Source of the DNA: Actinomycetota bacterium
GTDB lineage: Bacteria > Actinomycetota > Acidimicrobiia > Spongiisociales > UBA4744
Length of the DNA: 64,000 bases
Assembly (NCBI GenBank): GCA_013152275.1
Contig: JAADGS010000027.1
Span: 22,582-86,581 of the forward strand
Direction of reading: 5' to 3'
In this document: piece by piece, positions 53,206 to 63,042 of the stretch
Layout of the letters: each line of letters starts with the position of its first letter
Numbering within the stretch: position 1 is the stretch's first letter
Position numbers and translations under genes: made by a program
Notes under the pieces: model-generated
Told to the model about the DNA's origin: nothing
The model's input: the letters and a program-made list of their open reading frames with translations, nothing else
The model's database searches: none

Positions 53206-54932
53206 CGATACAGGGACCCCCACCTCCGCAAGAGGTCACTCCTCTCGAACGTTGGACTCGATGGTCGAAGGAGAATCTGTTCTCCTCGTTCTTCAACTCC
53301 GTCCTCAGCATCGCATCGATCGCGATAGCCGCGCTGGCCATCCGGGGGCTGTTCTCGTTCGTCTTTGCCCCTGAGCGCAAATGGTACGTCATCCCTCCGA
53401 ACATGAAGCTGTACTGGACGGACGTGTATCCGCCGGAGGTGATGGGCCGGATGTGGGTGACGCTCGGCCTGGTCCTTACGCTGACGGGTCTCAGCCTTGC
53501 GATCTGGCGGGTCGGTGGCCATCTCACACCGGCACGCCTTGCTCGGGTCGCAGCCAGTGTCGGCTCGAGCCTTCTGGTGCTCGCTGCCCTCGTTTCGATT
53601 CCGGCAATCGTACGGATCTGGATTGCCGTTGTCGGTGTGATCTGCTGGGCCGCTTCGTGGCTGATCAAGCTGTTGTGGTCCGGCGGTGAAGAAGCCGAGA
53701 CGATATCGACAATGTGGGTGCTGATCGGAACGCTGGTCGCGGTGCTTGCCGTTCTATGGGCTCTGCATATCGAGACGGGGACCAAGGTGTCGCTGACGGT
53801 GCAGGCGGCGGTTTTCATCGGTGCCTACATCGTCGGCCTTGTCGTTCGGGATTGGATCCCGAACGCCGTCACGCGGAGCTCGCTCGTGGCGTTCTGGCTC
53901 TTGTCGCTTCCCCTCGTGTACCTCGTGATCCAACGAGACCCCGATGTGAGCGCCGTCCCGGTGACGACGATGGTCATCCCCTTCGCGGCGGCCTTCGCGA
54001 TTGTCGGTGCCGCGTACATGTGGTGGGCAGGGTCTGCGAATCCGGGAGAGGTGGCCAAGCTCGTCGCGGCGCTCCTCTTCGTCGCGGCCATAGCCTCGTG
54101 GTTCACCTCGATCGCGATGCTGCCTCGATTTCTCCTTCTGGCCCTGGCGGTATTCGGCCTTGCCGCGCCGACGTTCGGTGGAACGGACCAAGGCCGCAAA
54201 GGGCTGGTGATCGGGTGGGTCGTGATGGACCTCCTCATCGCGTACTTCATGACGATGGCGATGGCCAAGACCGGGATACCGGTGCTCGGCGACTTCATCG
54301 GCGGGCTGAACCTCACGTTCCTGCTCTCTATCGCAGGTATCGTCCTGGCGTTCCCCATCGGGATCATGCTTGCCTTGGGGCGGACGTCGACCATGCCCAT
54401 CTTCCGGCTGCTCTCCACCGGGTACATCGAGGTCGTTCGTGGTGTCCCGTTGATTACCGTGCTGTTCTTCGCGAACTTGGTGATCAACCGCTTCCTACCG
54501 CAAGATATTCGCCTCGACGACATCATCAAAGCGATGATCGCCGTGGCGTTGTTCGCCGCGGCCTACCTGGCAGAGAACATTCGTGGCGGCCTTCAGTCGA
54601 TCCCGAAGGGGCAGCGCGAGGCCGCCCAGGCGGTGGGGCTCTCCACCGTTCAGATGACGGTGCTGATCACGCTCCCGCAGGCATTACGGGCCGTGATCCC
54701 CGCCATCGTCGGACAGGTCATCACCCTGTTCAAAGATACATCGCTGGTGGCGATCATCGGCTTGGCGGATTTCCTGCGGATTGCCAGGGACGTTGTGCCG
54801 AATCAACCGGGATCCCTCGGCAGCATGCAGGAGAGCCTGTTGTTCGCGGTCGTGATCTACTGGATCTTCTCGTTCGGCACGAGCCGCGCGAGCATGCGCC
54901 TGGAGAAAAAGTTGGGAGTTGGTGAACGGTGA
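53202..54932 (+). CDS. Amino-acid ABC permease (AapM-like), enlarged
   Basis: A 576-residue permease, against about 385 for typical AapM. The C-terminal core (from [20 protein letters not shown]) has the intact coupling loop [19 protein letters not shown]. About 200 extra residues, forming some six predicted membrane helices, precede it at about residues 90-340. Their purpose is not known. The start ATG overlaps the aapQ stop, and the ATPase gene follows by 13 nt. Confidence 0.87.
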   Translation: MTIQGPPPPQEVTPLERWTRWSKENLFSSFFNSVLSIASIAIAALAIRGLFSFVFAPERKWYVIPPNMKLYWTDVYPPEVMGRMWVTLGLVLTLTGLSLAIWRVGGHLTPARLARVAASVGSSLLVLAALVSIPAIVRIWIAVVGVICWAASWLIKLLWSGGEEAETISTMWVLIGTLVAVLAVLWALHIETGTKVSLTVQAAVFIGAYIVGLVVRDWIPNAVTRSSLVAFWLLSLPLVYLVIQRDPDVSAVPVTTMVIPFAAAFAIVGAAYMWWAGSANPGEVAKLVAALLFVAAIASWFTSIAMLPRFLLLALAVFGLAAPTFGGTDQGRKGLVIGWVVMDLLIAYFMTMAMAKTGIPVLGDFIGGLNLTFLLSIAGIVLAFPIGIMLALGRTSTMPIFRLLSTGYIEVVRGVPLITVLFFANLVINRFLPQDIRLDDIIKAMIAVALFAAAYLAENIRGGLQSIPKGQREAAQAVGLSTVQMTVLITLPQALRAVIPAIVGQVITLFKDTSLVAIIGLADFLRIARDVVPNQPGSLGSMQESLLFAVVIYWIFSFGTSRASMRLEKKLGVGER

Positions 54933-54945
54933 GTGGAGGGCGCAA

Positions 54946-55683
54946 ATGAGTGAGCGCGACATAATCGTTGTGGAAGACCTCAATAAGTGGTTCGGTGATT
55001 TCCACGTGCTGCGCGGGATCACGACCACTGTCAAGGAGCAAGAGGTCGTGGTGGTGATCGGTCCTTCCGGCTCCGGGAAGTCGACGTTCATCCGGTGTAT
55101 CAACCATCTCGAGCAGCACCAGTCCGGCAAGATCATCGTCGATGGCGTGGAGCTCACGCACGACCTGCGCAACATCGAGAAGATCCGGTCGGAGGTCGGC
55201 ATCGTATTCCAGCAGTTCAACCTGTTCCCACATCTGACCGTGATGCAGAACCTGACGCTTGCCCAGATCTGGGTACGGAAGCGCACCAAGACCGAGGCCG
55301 AGGAGACGGCGAGGCGGTTGCTCGAACGGGTCGGTATCCCGGAACAGGCAGAGAAGTTTCCGGGGCAGCTGTCCGGCGGCCAGCAGCAGCGTGTCGCCAT
55401 CGCCCGGGCACTCGCCATGGACCCGAAGATCATGCTCTTCGACGAGCCGACGTCCGCGCTCGACCCGGAGATGATCAAAGAGGTCCTCGACGTCATGAAA
55501 GAGCTGGCCCGCTCCGGTATGACGATGATCGTGGTCACTCACGAGATGGGATTCGCTCGGGAGGTTGCAGACCGGGTGATGTTCTTCGACTACGGCCAGA
55601 TCGTCGAGGAGGGGACTCCGGAGCACTTCTTCACCGCGCCGGAGCACGACCGCACGAAGCTGTTCCTGAGCCAGATTCTCTGA
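54946..55683 (+). CDS. Amino-acid ABC ATPase (AapP-like)
   Basis: A 245-residue ATPase. Walker [10 protein letters not shown], signature [13 protein letters not shown], Walker B IMLFDEP and SALDPEMI are normal. GGAGG precedes ATG 54946 by 7 nt. It completes the operon binding protein-aapQ-aapM-aapP. Confidence 0.92.
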   Translation: MSERDIIVVEDLNKWFGDFHVLRGITTTVKEQEVVVVIGPSGSGKSTFIRCINHLEQHQSGKIIVDGVELTHDLRNIEKIRSEVGIVFQQFNLFPHLTVMQNLTLAQIWVRKRTKTEAEETARRLLERVGIPEQAEKFPGQLSGGQQQRVAIARALAMDPKIMLFDEPTSALDPEMIKEVLDVMKELARSGMTMIVVTHEMGFAREVADRVMFFDYGQIVEEGTPEHFFTAPEHDRTKLFLSQIL

Positions 55684-55691
55684 GACGTCAG

Positions 55692-55710
55692 AGGTACTTC
55701 GTACCTGGTA
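55692..55710. repeat. Heptad repeat element B, copy 4
   Basis: In the opposite orientation to copies 2 and 3: GTACTTC then GTACCTG. AGGTAC-TTC-GTACCT (55692-55706) is a perfect small palindrome 8 nt after the aapP stop, so it may help end that operon. Confidence 0.75.
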
Positions 55711-55732
55711 GGCGGGTAGTGTCAGCCGGCTA

Positions 55733-56092
55733 TCAGGGCTTGGCAGTGAGACTGCGCTCGAGCCCGCCGAGTCTTGCCTTGATCGTCTCCAGGACCGAAC
55801 CCGGCCGCGCGTGCTGCTCGAAGTCGAGGTATCCGAGGTCGAGTCCGATTTGCAGATGAGTGTCCACCTCACACGCGGATCCCGCCGCAATCCGGATGAA
55901 CCGAGCGAACTCCTTTCGACCACCTCGCCCTGCACCCTCCGCAATGTTGGAGGGAATCGACACGGCGGCACGTCGCAGCTGCCGGGTCAATCCGAACTGC
56001 TCTCGAGTTGGGAATGATTGAGTGGCCAGGTATAGATCGCGCACAAACCGCTGACTCATTGTCCAGACGTCGAGCTTGCGATAGTCGTGCAC
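55733..56092 (-). CDS. Four-helix-bundle protein (23S rRNA IVS-type)
   Basis: A 119-residue helical protein of the family first found in 23S rRNA intervening sequences. HDYRKLDVW at the N-terminus, RRAAVSIPSNIAEGAGRG and FIRIAAGSACEVDTHL are the family marks. The function is unknown. GTG 56090-56092 lies 7 nt behind TATCTG, so a leaderless message is likely. Here it is not inside rRNA. Heptad repeats flank it on both sides. Confidence 0.85.
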   Translation of the reverse strand: MHDYRKLDVWTMSQRFVRDLYLATQSFPTREQFGLTRQLRRAAVSIPSNIAEGAGRGGRKEFARFIRIAAGSACEVDTHLQIGLDLGYLDFEQHARPGSVLETIKARLGGLERSLTAKP

Positions 56093-56140
56093 TCCGAAAC
56101 AGATACCACACCGCACGGATCAGGGGAACCTCTTCGACGA

Positions 56141-56161
56141 AGTACGAAATACGAGGTACGG
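56141..56161. repeat. Heptad repeat element B, copy 5
   Basis: Three units, AGTACGA, AATACGA and GGTACGG, immediately after the 3' end of the lipoprotein gene at 56163. Confidence 0.8.
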
Positions 56162-56162
56162 A

Positions 56163-56678
56163 TTACTTCTTTCCCGTCACGCTCTCGGCGACGGCTCTGA
56201 TCTCGGCCGGGTCGACAGGTGGGTAGAAGATGAAGCTGTACTCATCGCAGACATCGGGACCTTCGAACCATGCAACGGCCCACACACCGTCCTGGAGCGG
56301 TCCGAGGGCCGCATCGACCCCGCGGACCGAAATACGTTCGGGAGTTGCCGTCCACCGTTCCGGGGGCAGGGCTCCGCGAACCATCACCATCACCGGTGAT
56401 CCGGACGGGCCCGCCCAGAGTCGGATCGTCGTGCCCGGGATGGTCGTGAACTGATCGAGCAGCACGTCCCGTGACTCGGGCTGGTCGGCGGCGACTCTCG
56501 TGGGGAGCACGGTTGGCAGGAAGTCGGGAGGGTCACAGACGTCCAAGACGCTCGTGGTTGTCGTGATCACCGCCGTCGTGGGCAGCGTCGTGGTCGTCGG
56601 CACCGTCGTGGTCGTTGCCGGCTCGGGTGAACACGCCGCAACGAGTACTGCCGCGATCGCCACGAGTGCTGTCCTCAT
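56163..56678 (-). CDS. Small lipoprotein with Thr-rich linker
   Basis: A 171-residue protein starting MRTALVAIAAVLVAAC, a lipoprotein signal with Cys16. A Thr/Val linker runs to about residue 45. The mature part has three Cys and a beta-rich tail. No family is recognised. It uses the same linker style as the lipoproteins at 3923 and 25342. Confidence 0.7.
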   Translation of the reverse strand: MRTALVAIAAVLVAACSPEPATTTTVPTTTTLPTTAVITTTTSVLDVCDPPDFLPTVLPTRVAADQPESRDVLLDQFTTIPGTTIRLWAGPSGSPVMVMVRGALPPERWTATPERISVRGVDAALGPLQDGVWAVAWFEGPDVCDEYSFIFYPPVDPAEIRAVAESVTGKK

Positions 56679-56800
56679 GAGGGCAGGTTAGAAGTGTTGT
56701 CGTGTGAGATTGGTTATGGAGCTGATGGGAACGTACTTCTTGGAGTCGGCATGGCAAGCCGTCATGCCCGCCCCGCTGCCTTGTGTCGATGCTGAGTCGC

Positions 56801-56835
56801 GATACGAAGTGCGGAATACGAAGTAGGAGCTACGG
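56801..56835. repeat. Heptad repeat element B, copy 6
   Basis: Five units, GATACGA, AGTGCGG, AATACGA, AGTAGGA and GCTACGG, in the gap between the divergent lipoprotein and M20 genes. It could overlap the promoter of either gene. Confidence 0.8.
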
Positions 56836-56877
56836 GATACCGGCCAGTGGTACCGTCGGGGCCGAACGGAGGTATGT

Positions 56878-58014
56878 GTGAATCCCAAGCAGGTTGCCGA
56901 ACAGCGGTTCTCCGAGGTCGAGGAGGATCTGAAGAGCATCAGCCACTGGATGTATGAGCATCCCGAGATTGCGTTTCAGGAGTTCACAACCTCGGCGAAG
57001 CTGGCCGCGTACCTTGCCGATCATGGCTTTGCCGTCGAGTATCCCGCCTACGGCCTGGACACCGCCTTCGTGGCACGAGTCGGATCGCACGGTCCGGAAG
57101 TGGTGATCTGTGCCGAGTACGACGCACTTCCGGGTATCGGCCACGCCTGTGGACATGACATCATTGCCACGGCGTCGTTGGGTGCCGGCCTGGCGCTGGC
57201 CGGATTGACGGACGAGTTGGGGTTTCGCGTGACCGTTCTCGGCACTCCCGCCGAAGAGATGAAGGGCGGAAAAGTCGACTTGATCAACGCGGGTGCATTC
57301 GAAACTGCATCGGCTGCGATGATGATTCACCCCAGTCCCGACGACGTGCTCGACCCTTCGGTCCTGGCGGTTCGTCATGTCGATCTCGAGTATCACGGCA
57401 AGGACTCGCATGCTGCCGGTGCGCCCGAGAAGGGGATCAACGCATTGGACGCGTTTGTTCAGGCGTACGTCAATGTCGCGACGTTACGTCAGCAAATCCT
57501 TCCGAGTGACCGTTTGCACGGGATCATCACGCACGGAGGCGACGCGCCGAACATCATCCCCAGTTACACGCGGTCTTCCTGGTACATCAGGGCTGCGACA
57601 AAGGAGCATCTCGAGGAACTCGCCGAGAAGGTGATGGCCTGTTTCGAAGCCGCCGCCATCGCCACCGGCTGCACCTGGGAGACTTCTGCAATCGGCCATC
57701 CGTATGAGGACCTGGTCAGCAATCCGGTACTCGTGGAGCTGTTCGACCGTAACGCGTCGGCGCTCGGACGCACCATGGCTCGTGGTGCCGACATGCCGAT
57801 GGCCGGGTCCACCGACATGGGCAACGTGAGCCATGTTGTGCCGGCGATCCATCCGTTCCTGTCGATCAACCCCGGCGAAGCCGTCAACCATCAGCCCGAG
57901 TTCGCTGCTGCGACGATCACACCCGATGGGGACAAGGCGATTCGCGATGGTGCACTGGCGATGGCATGGACCGTGATCGACCTTGCGGTGGAGAACCGCT
58001 GGGGAGACCTGTAA
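56878..58014 (+). CDS. M20 family amidohydrolase
   Basis: A 378-residue zinc or manganese peptidase-like enzyme of the M20D group (PM20D2, aminobenzoyl-glutamate hydrolase and related). Metal ligands Cys91 and His93 in GHACGHD, Glu127 in TPAEE, and His151 in MIHPSP are present. GGAGG lies 6 nt before GTG 56878. The substrate is probably an N-acyl amino acid or small peptide. Confidence 0.87.
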   Translation: MNPKQVAEQRFSEVEEDLKSISHWMYEHPEIAFQEFTTSAKLAAYLADHGFAVEYPAYGLDTAFVARVGSHGPEVVICAEYDALPGIGHACGHDIIATASLGAGLALAGLTDELGFRVTVLGTPAEEMKGGKVDLINAGAFETASAAMMIHPSPDDVLDPSVLAVRHVDLEYHGKDSHAAGAPEKGINALDAFVQAYVNVATLRQQILPSDRLHGIITHGGDAPNIIPSYTRSSWYIRAATKEHLEELAEKVMACFEAAAIATGCTWETSAIGHPYEDLVSNPVLVELFDRNASALGRTMARGADMPMAGSTDMGNVSHVVPAIHPFLSINPGEAVNHQPEFAAATITPDGDKAIRDGALAMAWTVIDLAVENRWGDL

Positions 58015-58017
58015 CGA

Positions 58018-58048
58018 GGAGGCGACGGACCGAGTGTCCGCCGCCTCC
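58018..58048. terminator. Hairpin between convergent genes
   Basis: A 13-position stem (58018-58030 with 58036-58048) with one A-C mismatch and a CGAGT loop, just after the M20 stop and 29 nt before the SPFH stop. It is placed to end both genes. Confidence 0.7.
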
Positions 58049-58076
58049 ATGCCGAGTATTCGGTCTGCCGTGCGCG

Positions 58077-59000
58077 TTACGACTCGTCGGCCTCGGCCGC
58101 CCACATCTCCTTGATGGCGCCGAGACTGCCGAGAATGCCGCTGGTCTCCACCGGCAGGAAGATCTTCGTCGCCCTCCCATCGGCCATGCCCTTGAGCGTA
58201 TCGAGGTATCGGATCGTGATCAGATCCGGCGTTGGATCCCCGGTGTGGATCGCTCGGAACACACGCTCGATGGCCTGACCTTCACCTTCGGCGACTGTGA
58301 GCTTCTGGTACTTGTCGGCCTCCGCGACCCGCTTGATCGCTTCCGCCTGACCTTCGGCCTCGAGCACACGCGCCTGCTTGACACCTTCTGCCTTCAGGAT
58401 CGCCGACCGTTTCTGGCCTTCCGCCTCGGTGACCACGGCACGCCGTTCCCGCTCCGCCTTCATCTGCCTGTGCATCGCCTGGGTGACATCCGGCGGCGGT
58501 TCGATGCGCTGGATCTCTACACGGACGACTCTCGTTCCCCACACGTCGGTGGCGTCGTCGAGGATCTCCCGGAGCTGCGTGTTGATCCTCTCTCGTGACG
58601 TGAGCGCCTCGTCGAGCTGAAGATCGCCGACGACGTTACGGAGGTTCGTCTGGGCGAGCTTTGTCGCCGCCATGATGAAGTTGGCGACGTTGTACTTGAG
58701 CTTCACCGGGTCGGTTGCCTGGTAGTAGACGACTGCATCGACGGTGACAACCACGTTGTCCTTGGTGATGACTTCCTGCGGGGGCACGTCGACGACCTGC
58801 TCTCGCATATCGACGCGCTTCATCGTCTCGATGAACGGGACGATGAAGTTCAAGCCGGGATCGGCGGTTCTGCGGAACTTCCCGAACCGCTCGATGAGTC
58901 CTTTCTGGTACTGGCTGACGATCTTGATGGCGTTGGCCACATAAAAGATCGCGAACGCAGCGATGACGATCAGCAGAATGACCGATGGGGGCAATTCCAT
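58077..59000 (-). CDS. SPFH/band 7 membrane protein (stomatin-like)
   Basis: A 307-residue protein with one N-terminal membrane helix (about 6-24) and a band 7 domain (about 30-220: YQKGLIERFGKFRRTADPGL, VQEVITKDN-like region). A long Ala/Glu coiled segment follows (EAEGQKRSAILKAEGVKQAR). Such proteins form oligomeric rafts and often partner NfeD. GAGGT precedes ATG 59000. The HAAS-NfeD gene ends 4 nt upstream. Confidence 0.9.
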   Translation of the reverse strand: MELPPSVILLIVIAAFAIFYVANAIKIVSQYQKGLIERFGKFRRTADPGLNFIVPFIETMKRVDMREQVVDVPPQEVITKDNVVVTVDAVVYYQATDPVKLKYNVANFIMAATKLAQTNLRNVVGDLQLDEALTSRERINTQLREILDDATDVWGTRVVRVEIQRIEPPPDVTQAMHRQMKAERERRAVVTEAEGQKRSAILKAEGVKQARVLEAEGQAEAIKRVAEADKYQKLTVAEGEGQAIERVFRAIHTGDPTPDLITIRYLDTLKGMADGRATKIFLPVETSGILGSLGAIKEMWAAEADES

Positions 59001-59004
59001 AGTG

Positions 59005-59805
59005 TTACCTCTCTTCCGATTCTTCGATTGGTTCGACAACCAGCCGGGTGCCGCGCACGCCGACGACGGTCACCGTCGTGCCTTCTTCTATCCGCTCCGC
59101 GTCTGTCGTTGCCCGCCACTCCTCGGTCTCGACCTTGACGCGTCCCTGGTCGTGGATCGGTTCGACCGTTTCCAGGACCTTCCCGAACGAGCCGATGAGA
59201 CGGTTCGCACCGACCGAGGGCTGAGGTTCATCCGCCGGCGCGAGCCTGCGCAGGCCGATCAGCGCGAGGATCGACACAACGAGGAACGCCGCCCACTGGA
59301 CGCCGACGGCGACGTTCAGCCAGGCAAGCACCGCAGCGACGACCGCTCCGACCGCAAAGGGCAGGATGAAGAAGCCGGCCGTGAAGACCTCACCCACTCC
59401 AAAGACGAAGGCAGCCGAGATCCACACCCACCTCCACAATTCGTTCTCCATTTCGTTGCTCCCTTTATCGAAGACTGCTGCCGAAAGTCCGATTGCTGTC
59501 GCTGCGGCGACGAAGACGACGATCACGCCAAGCCGCGATCTGGCGTGGAGTCGTTCCCCGTTCGTGACCGACCTCCAGGTCCGGGCAGGGTCGCTCAGTG
59601 GATCCCGCTGTTCTCGTGCCCACATCTCTGCGAAGAGGGACAGATCGGAACCGACGACGGCTTCGGGGCTCTTGCCCTCGGCGGTGGCCAATCGGAGATG
59701 CTGTTCGAGTTCCACCTTCATCTCGAGCGCTGCTCGGCGAGGCACCTGGGTCGCGATCCAGTATCGCTCGCAGTCTGCGACGATCTGCACAACGTCAGTT
59801 GACAC
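59005..59805 (-). CDS. HAAS-NfeD fusion membrane protein
   Basis: A single 266-residue frame. Residues 1-80 form a HAAS-type helical domain (ADCERYWIATQVPRRAALEM) of the kind that accompanies PadR regulators. A helix at about 90-112 follows. Residues 119-266 are an NfeD protein: membrane segment MENELWRWVWISAAFVFGVG and an OB-like soluble end (VKVETEEWRATTDAERIEE). A good ribosome site (AAAGGGAG) lies before the internal ATG 59449-59451, so NfeD may also be made alone (59005-59451, 148 residues). GTG 59803-59805 has AAGGAGG upstream. Confidence 0.75.
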   Translation of the reverse strand: MSTDVVQIVADCERYWIATQVPRRAALEMKVELEQHLRLATAEGKSPEAVVGSDLSLFAEMWAREQRDPLSDPARTWRSVTNGERLHARSRLGVIVVFVAAATAIGLSAAVFDKGSNEMENELWRWVWISAAFVFGVGEVFTAGFFILPFAVGAVVAAVLAWLNVAVGVQWAAFLVVSILALIGLRRLAPADEPQPSVGANRLIGSFGKVLETVEPIHDQGRVKVETEEWRATTDAERIEEGTTVTVVGVRGTRLVVEPIEESEER

Positions 59806-60136
59806 GGGCACCTCCTTCCAACACGGCATCCACGCCTTGTGCCAGCTCCCTCCATGCCGTACTCCACTCTGCCAGCTTGTCTTCACCGGCGGGGCGAATT
59901 CGGTAGTACTTGCGCTTCGGTCCCTCCTTCGAAGCGACCTTGTATCCCTCGATGAGGCCTTGTTTCTGCAGCCTGCTGAGCGACGGGTAGATGCTGCCCT
60001 CGCTCACCAGCGTCAGTCCCCGCTCCTGCAGCTTTCGCACCATTTCATAGCCGTAGCTGGGTTCTTCCGAGATCACTGCCAGGAGGCACAGATCGAGGGC
60101 ACCCTTGAGGAGCTGAGAACTGTGTTCAACGCTCAT
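59795..60136 (-). CDS. PadR-family transcriptional regulator
   Basis: A 113-residue winged-helix repressor (LLKGALDLCLLAVISEEPSY, then YPSLSRLQKQGLIEGY in the wing). Its final codons overlap the HAAS-NfeD start by 11 nt, forming the operon padR, HAAS-NfeD, SPFH. I start at ATG 60134-60136 (MSVEHSSQLL). PadR proteins often respond to membrane or drug stress. The palindromic operator upstream suggests autoregulation. Confidence 0.9.
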   Translation of the reverse strand: MSVEHSSQLLKGALDLCLLAVISEEPSYGYEMVRKLQERGLTLVSEGSIYPSLSRLQKQGLIEGYKVASKEGPKRKYYRIRPAGEDKLAEWSTAWRELAQGVDAVLEGGARVN

Positions 60137-60144
60137 CGACCGCC

Positions 60145-60186
60145 TATCATGCAATGCAGTATAGCAGCCGGACCCTTGCGTTACAA
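60145..60186 (-). promoter_or_regulatory. Promoter and probable PadR operator
   Basis: On the minus strand TTGTAA (60181-60186) and TATACT (60158-60163) are separated by 17 bp, a near-consensus sigma70 promoter. A 19-bp imperfect palindrome TAT-N2-TGCA-N-TGCA-N2-ATA (60145-60163) covers the -10, so a bound repressor would block RNA polymerase. Confidence 0.75.
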
Positions 60187-60329
60187 GTTAGTAGGGGCAT
60201 CTACACCCGGAGTGCGGTCCTTCTGAACAATGCAGGCTCTTTCCCTGTTCTCGAGACAGCCACACCGACAGGAAGGCCGGCGCTCGAGCCACCACGCCCG
60301 CCCCGTGGTCCCGCATCAACGCTCGCCGC

Positions 60330-60364
60330 GATACGAAGTACAGAGTACGAGGTACCAAGCACGA
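60330..60364. repeat. Heptad repeat element B, copy 7
   Basis: Five units, GATACGA, AGTACAG, AGTACGA, GGTACCA and AGCACGA, ending 12 nt before the clpB stop. The rest of the 60187-60375 gap shows nothing I recognise. Confidence 0.83.
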
Positions 60365-60375
60365 ACCGGGTGAGC

Positions 60376-62946
60376 TCACTCCTGTGAGAACATCAGGCCA
60401 TCCTCACCCGCGTCGACGTGGATCGTGTCACCTTCCCGGAACCGGCCTTCGAGGATATCCAGTGCAAGACGATCGCCGATCTGCTTCTGGATGAGCCGCT
60501 TGAGTGGCCGCGCCCCGTAGGTCGGGTCGTAACCATGCTCGGCGAGCCAGGCCCTGGCTTCTTTGGTCAGCTCCAGACCGATGCGGCGCGTCGCGAGACG
60601 GTCTCTCAGATGCACCATCTGGATCTCGACGATGCGTTCCAGATCCTTCGCCGTGAGGCGATGGAACACGACGATCTCGTCGACGCGGTTCAGGAACTCC
60701 GGTCGGAACGACGCCCGAACAATGTTCATGATCTGTTCCTTGACGACCTCGTCCGTCGAGCCTGCTTCGATGAACTCCGAACCCAGGTTTGACGTCATGA
60801 TCAAGATCGTGTTCGAGAAGTCCACGGTTCTGCCCTGACCATCGGTGAGTCTCCCGTCGTCGAGCAACTGTAGGAGAACGTTGAAGACGTCGTGGTGTGC
60901 CTTCTCGATCTCGTCGAGCAGGACCACGGAGTATGGGCGGCGTCGAACGGCCTCGGTGAGTTGGCCACCCTCTTCGTAGCCGACATACCCGGGTGGAGCG
61001 CCGATGAGCCTGCTGACCGTGTGTTTCTCCATGTACTCGGACATGTCGATGCGGATCATCGCCCGCTCGTCGTCGAAGAGAAACCACGCGAGAGAGCGTG
61101 CCAGCTCTGTCTTTCCGACCCCGGTGGGTCCGAGGAAGATGAACGATCCGATCGGCCGGTTCGGATCCGACAGACCGGCTCTGCTGCGGCGAATCGCATT
61201 TGCGACGGCGGTGACGGCGTCGTCCTGACCGACGATCCGCTCGTGGAGGTACTCCTCGAGATGGACCAGTTTCTCGACCTCTCCCTCCATGAGGCGTGAC
61301 ACGGGAATGCCGGTCCAGCGGGCGACGACTTCTGCGACGTCTTCGTCGTCCACCTCCTCTTTGAGCATCTTCATGTCCTCTTGGAGCGACTCGAGTTCGG
61401 TCTGGCGGTTTCCCAGCTCTTCGGCGAGCTGTGGCAGGCGGCCGTAGCGAAGCTCCGCGGCATGTTCGAGGTCTCCGGAACGCGCGGCATGTTCGGCCTC
61501 GGCCTTGGTCTCTTCGATCTGAGACTTGAGACTGCGGATTCGAGCAATGGCGTCCTTCTCGAGCTGCCAATGCGCACGCAGCCCGCCGATCTGCTCCTGG
61601 AGGTCGGCAAGTTCCTTCTCGAGATTGTCGAGCCGTTCGCGAGAGGCTTCGTCGGTCTCCTTCTGGAGGGCCGCCCGTTCGATCTCGAGCTGCTTGATTC
61701 GGCGCTCGAGTTCGTCGATCTCCTCGGGCATCGAGTCGATCTCGATGCGAAGCTTCGAGGCGGCTTCGTCGATGAGGTCGATGGCCTTGTCGGGAAGGAA
61801 CCGGCCGGTGATGTAGCGATCCGAGAGGACTGCAGCGGCCACGAGAGCGGCATCGGTGATGCGCACACCATGGTGGATCTCGTAGCGCTCCTTGAGACCG
61901 CGCAGGATACCGATCGTGTCCTCCACCGACGGTGGCTCGACGAAGACCGGCTGGAACCGACGCTCGAGAGCGGCATCCTTCTCGATGTGTTTACGGAACT
62001 CGTCGAGCGTCGTTGCACCGATCATGCGCAGCTCACCACGAGCGAGCATGGGCTTGAGCATGTTCGAAGCATCCATCGCACCCTCGGCCGCCCCCGCCCC
62101 AACGATGGTGTGCATCTCATCGAGGAACGTGATGATCTCGCCCTGCGCGGACTTGATCTCGTTGAGCACCGCCTTGAGGCGTTCTTCGAACTCGCCCCGG
62201 TACTTCGCTCCGGCAACCATCGCGCCGAGGTCGAGTGCGACGATGCGTTTGCTCTTGAGGCCCTCGGGGACATCTCCGTCGGCGATGCGCTGGGCAAGGC
62301 CTTCTACGATTGCGGTCTTGCCCACTCCCGGTTCGCCGATCAGCACGGGGTTGTTCTTCGTCCTCCGTGAGAGCACCTGGATCACCCGACGGATCTCATC
62401 GTCACGTCCGATCACGGGATCCAGTTTCTGCTCCCGTGCCAGTTCGGTGAGATCACGCCCGTATTGCTCCAGTGCGTTGAACGTCGATTCGGGGTCTTGC
62501 GAGGTCACCCGTTGCGAACCGCGGACGTCTGCGAGCTGCTGAAGTATGGCATCTGCCGTGGCTCCAAGGTCACGAAAGGCTGCTCCTGCCGGGTCGTCGC
62601 TCTCGGCGAGCGCAAGGAGGAGATGGTCGACGGAGACGTACTCGTCGTGCATTTCCGATCGGTGCCGATCCGCGGCCTGGAGGACGCGAAGCAGCGACTG
62701 AGACATCGAAAGCTCGCCTCCGTACACTTTCGGAAGCGTGTCGAGATGTTGCTGCAGGGCCGCGCGCAACGCAGGAGGCTGCACGCCGAGTCCGGTGAGA
62801 ATCGGGTAGACGATCCCGTCGGCCTGGGCGAGGAGTCCCAACGCGAGGTGGGAAGGTTCCACCGACTGGTGGTGTGCGGTCTTGGCGAGTTCCTGGGCGT
62901 CGACGAGCGCCTGTTGTGCCTTGTGCGTGAAACGGTCGAATTCCAT
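60376..62946 (-). CDS. clpB: ATP-dependent disaggregase ClpB
   Basis: An 856-residue Hsp100 protein that works with DnaK to dissolve aggregates. The N-domain (1-145), first AAA+ module with Walker A GEPGVGKT (204-211), the long middle coiled coil (about 400-520, [24 protein letters not shown]) and the second module ([14 protein letters not shown], about 605) are all present. No IGF/IGL ClpP-binding loop is evident, and the middle coil excludes ClpA. GGAGATAG precedes ATG 62946. A HAIR-like element lies upstream. Confidence 0.95.
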   Translation of the reverse strand: MEFDRFTHKAQQALVDAQELAKTAHHQSVEPSHLALGLLAQADGIVYPILTGLGVQPPALRAALQQHLDTLPKVYGGELSMSQSLLRVLQAADRHRSEMHDEYVSVDHLLLALAESDDPAGAAFRDLGATADAILQQLADVRGSQRVTSQDPESTFNALEQYGRDLTELAREQKLDPVIGRDDEIRRVIQVLSRRTKNNPVLIGEPGVGKTAIVEGLAQRIADGDVPEGLKSKRIVALDLGAMVAGAKYRGEFEERLKAVLNEIKSAQGEIITFLDEMHTIVGAGAAEGAMDASNMLKPMLARGELRMIGATTLDEFRKHIEKDAALERRFQPVFVEPPSVEDTIGILRGLKERYEIHHGVRITDAALVAAAVLSDRYITGRFLPDKAIDLIDEAASKLRIEIDSMPEEIDELERRIKQLEIERAALQKETDEASRERLDNLEKELADLQEQIGGLRAHWQLEKDAIARIRSLKSQIEETKAEAEHAARSGDLEHAAELRYGRLPQLAEELGNRQTELESLQEDMKMLKEEVDDEDVAEVVARWTGIPVSRLMEGEVEKLVHLEEYLHERIVGQDDAVTAVANAIRRSRAGLSDPNRPIGSFIFLGPTGVGKTELARSLAWFLFDDERAMIRIDMSEYMEKHTVSRLIGAPPGYVGYEEGGQLTEAVRRRPYSVVLLDEIEKAHHDVFNVLLQLLDDGRLTDGQGRTVDFSNTILIMTSNLGSEFIEAGSTDEVVKEQIMNIVRASFRPEFLNRVDEIVVFHRLTAKDLERIVEIQMVHLRDRLATRRIGLELTKEARAWLAEHGYDPTYGARPLKRLIQKQIGDRLALDILEGRFREGDTIHVDAGEDGLMFSQE

Positions 62947-63008
62947 GGGCTATCTCCGGTATGGTTCTCCAGGGGGAACCGTAGAAGGACTACTGCAATT
63001 CCAGAAAA

Positions 63009-63029
63009 TCTGAGTCTCAGTATATCAAG
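63009..63029 (-). promoter_or_regulatory. HAIR-like (HspR-binding) element upstream of clpB
   Basis: On the minus strand CTTGATA-N7-ACTCAGA. The HspR inverted repeat is CTTGAGT-N7-ACTCAAG, so each half matches at five of seven positions and spacing is exact. The centre CTGAGTCTCAG is also a perfect palindrome. It would place clpB in the DnaK/HspR heat-shock regulon. Confidence 0.6.
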
Positions 63030-63042
63030 TTTGGAGGAGAGG

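Noticed and set aside
51583..53223. Minus-strand frame opposite aapQ (546 codons), very acidic and basic
   Set aside because: Composition of antisense to a membrane protein; no start signal and no family motif.
55733..56092. 23S rRNA intervening sequence
   Set aside because: The family name comes from such elements, but no rRNA flanks this gene.
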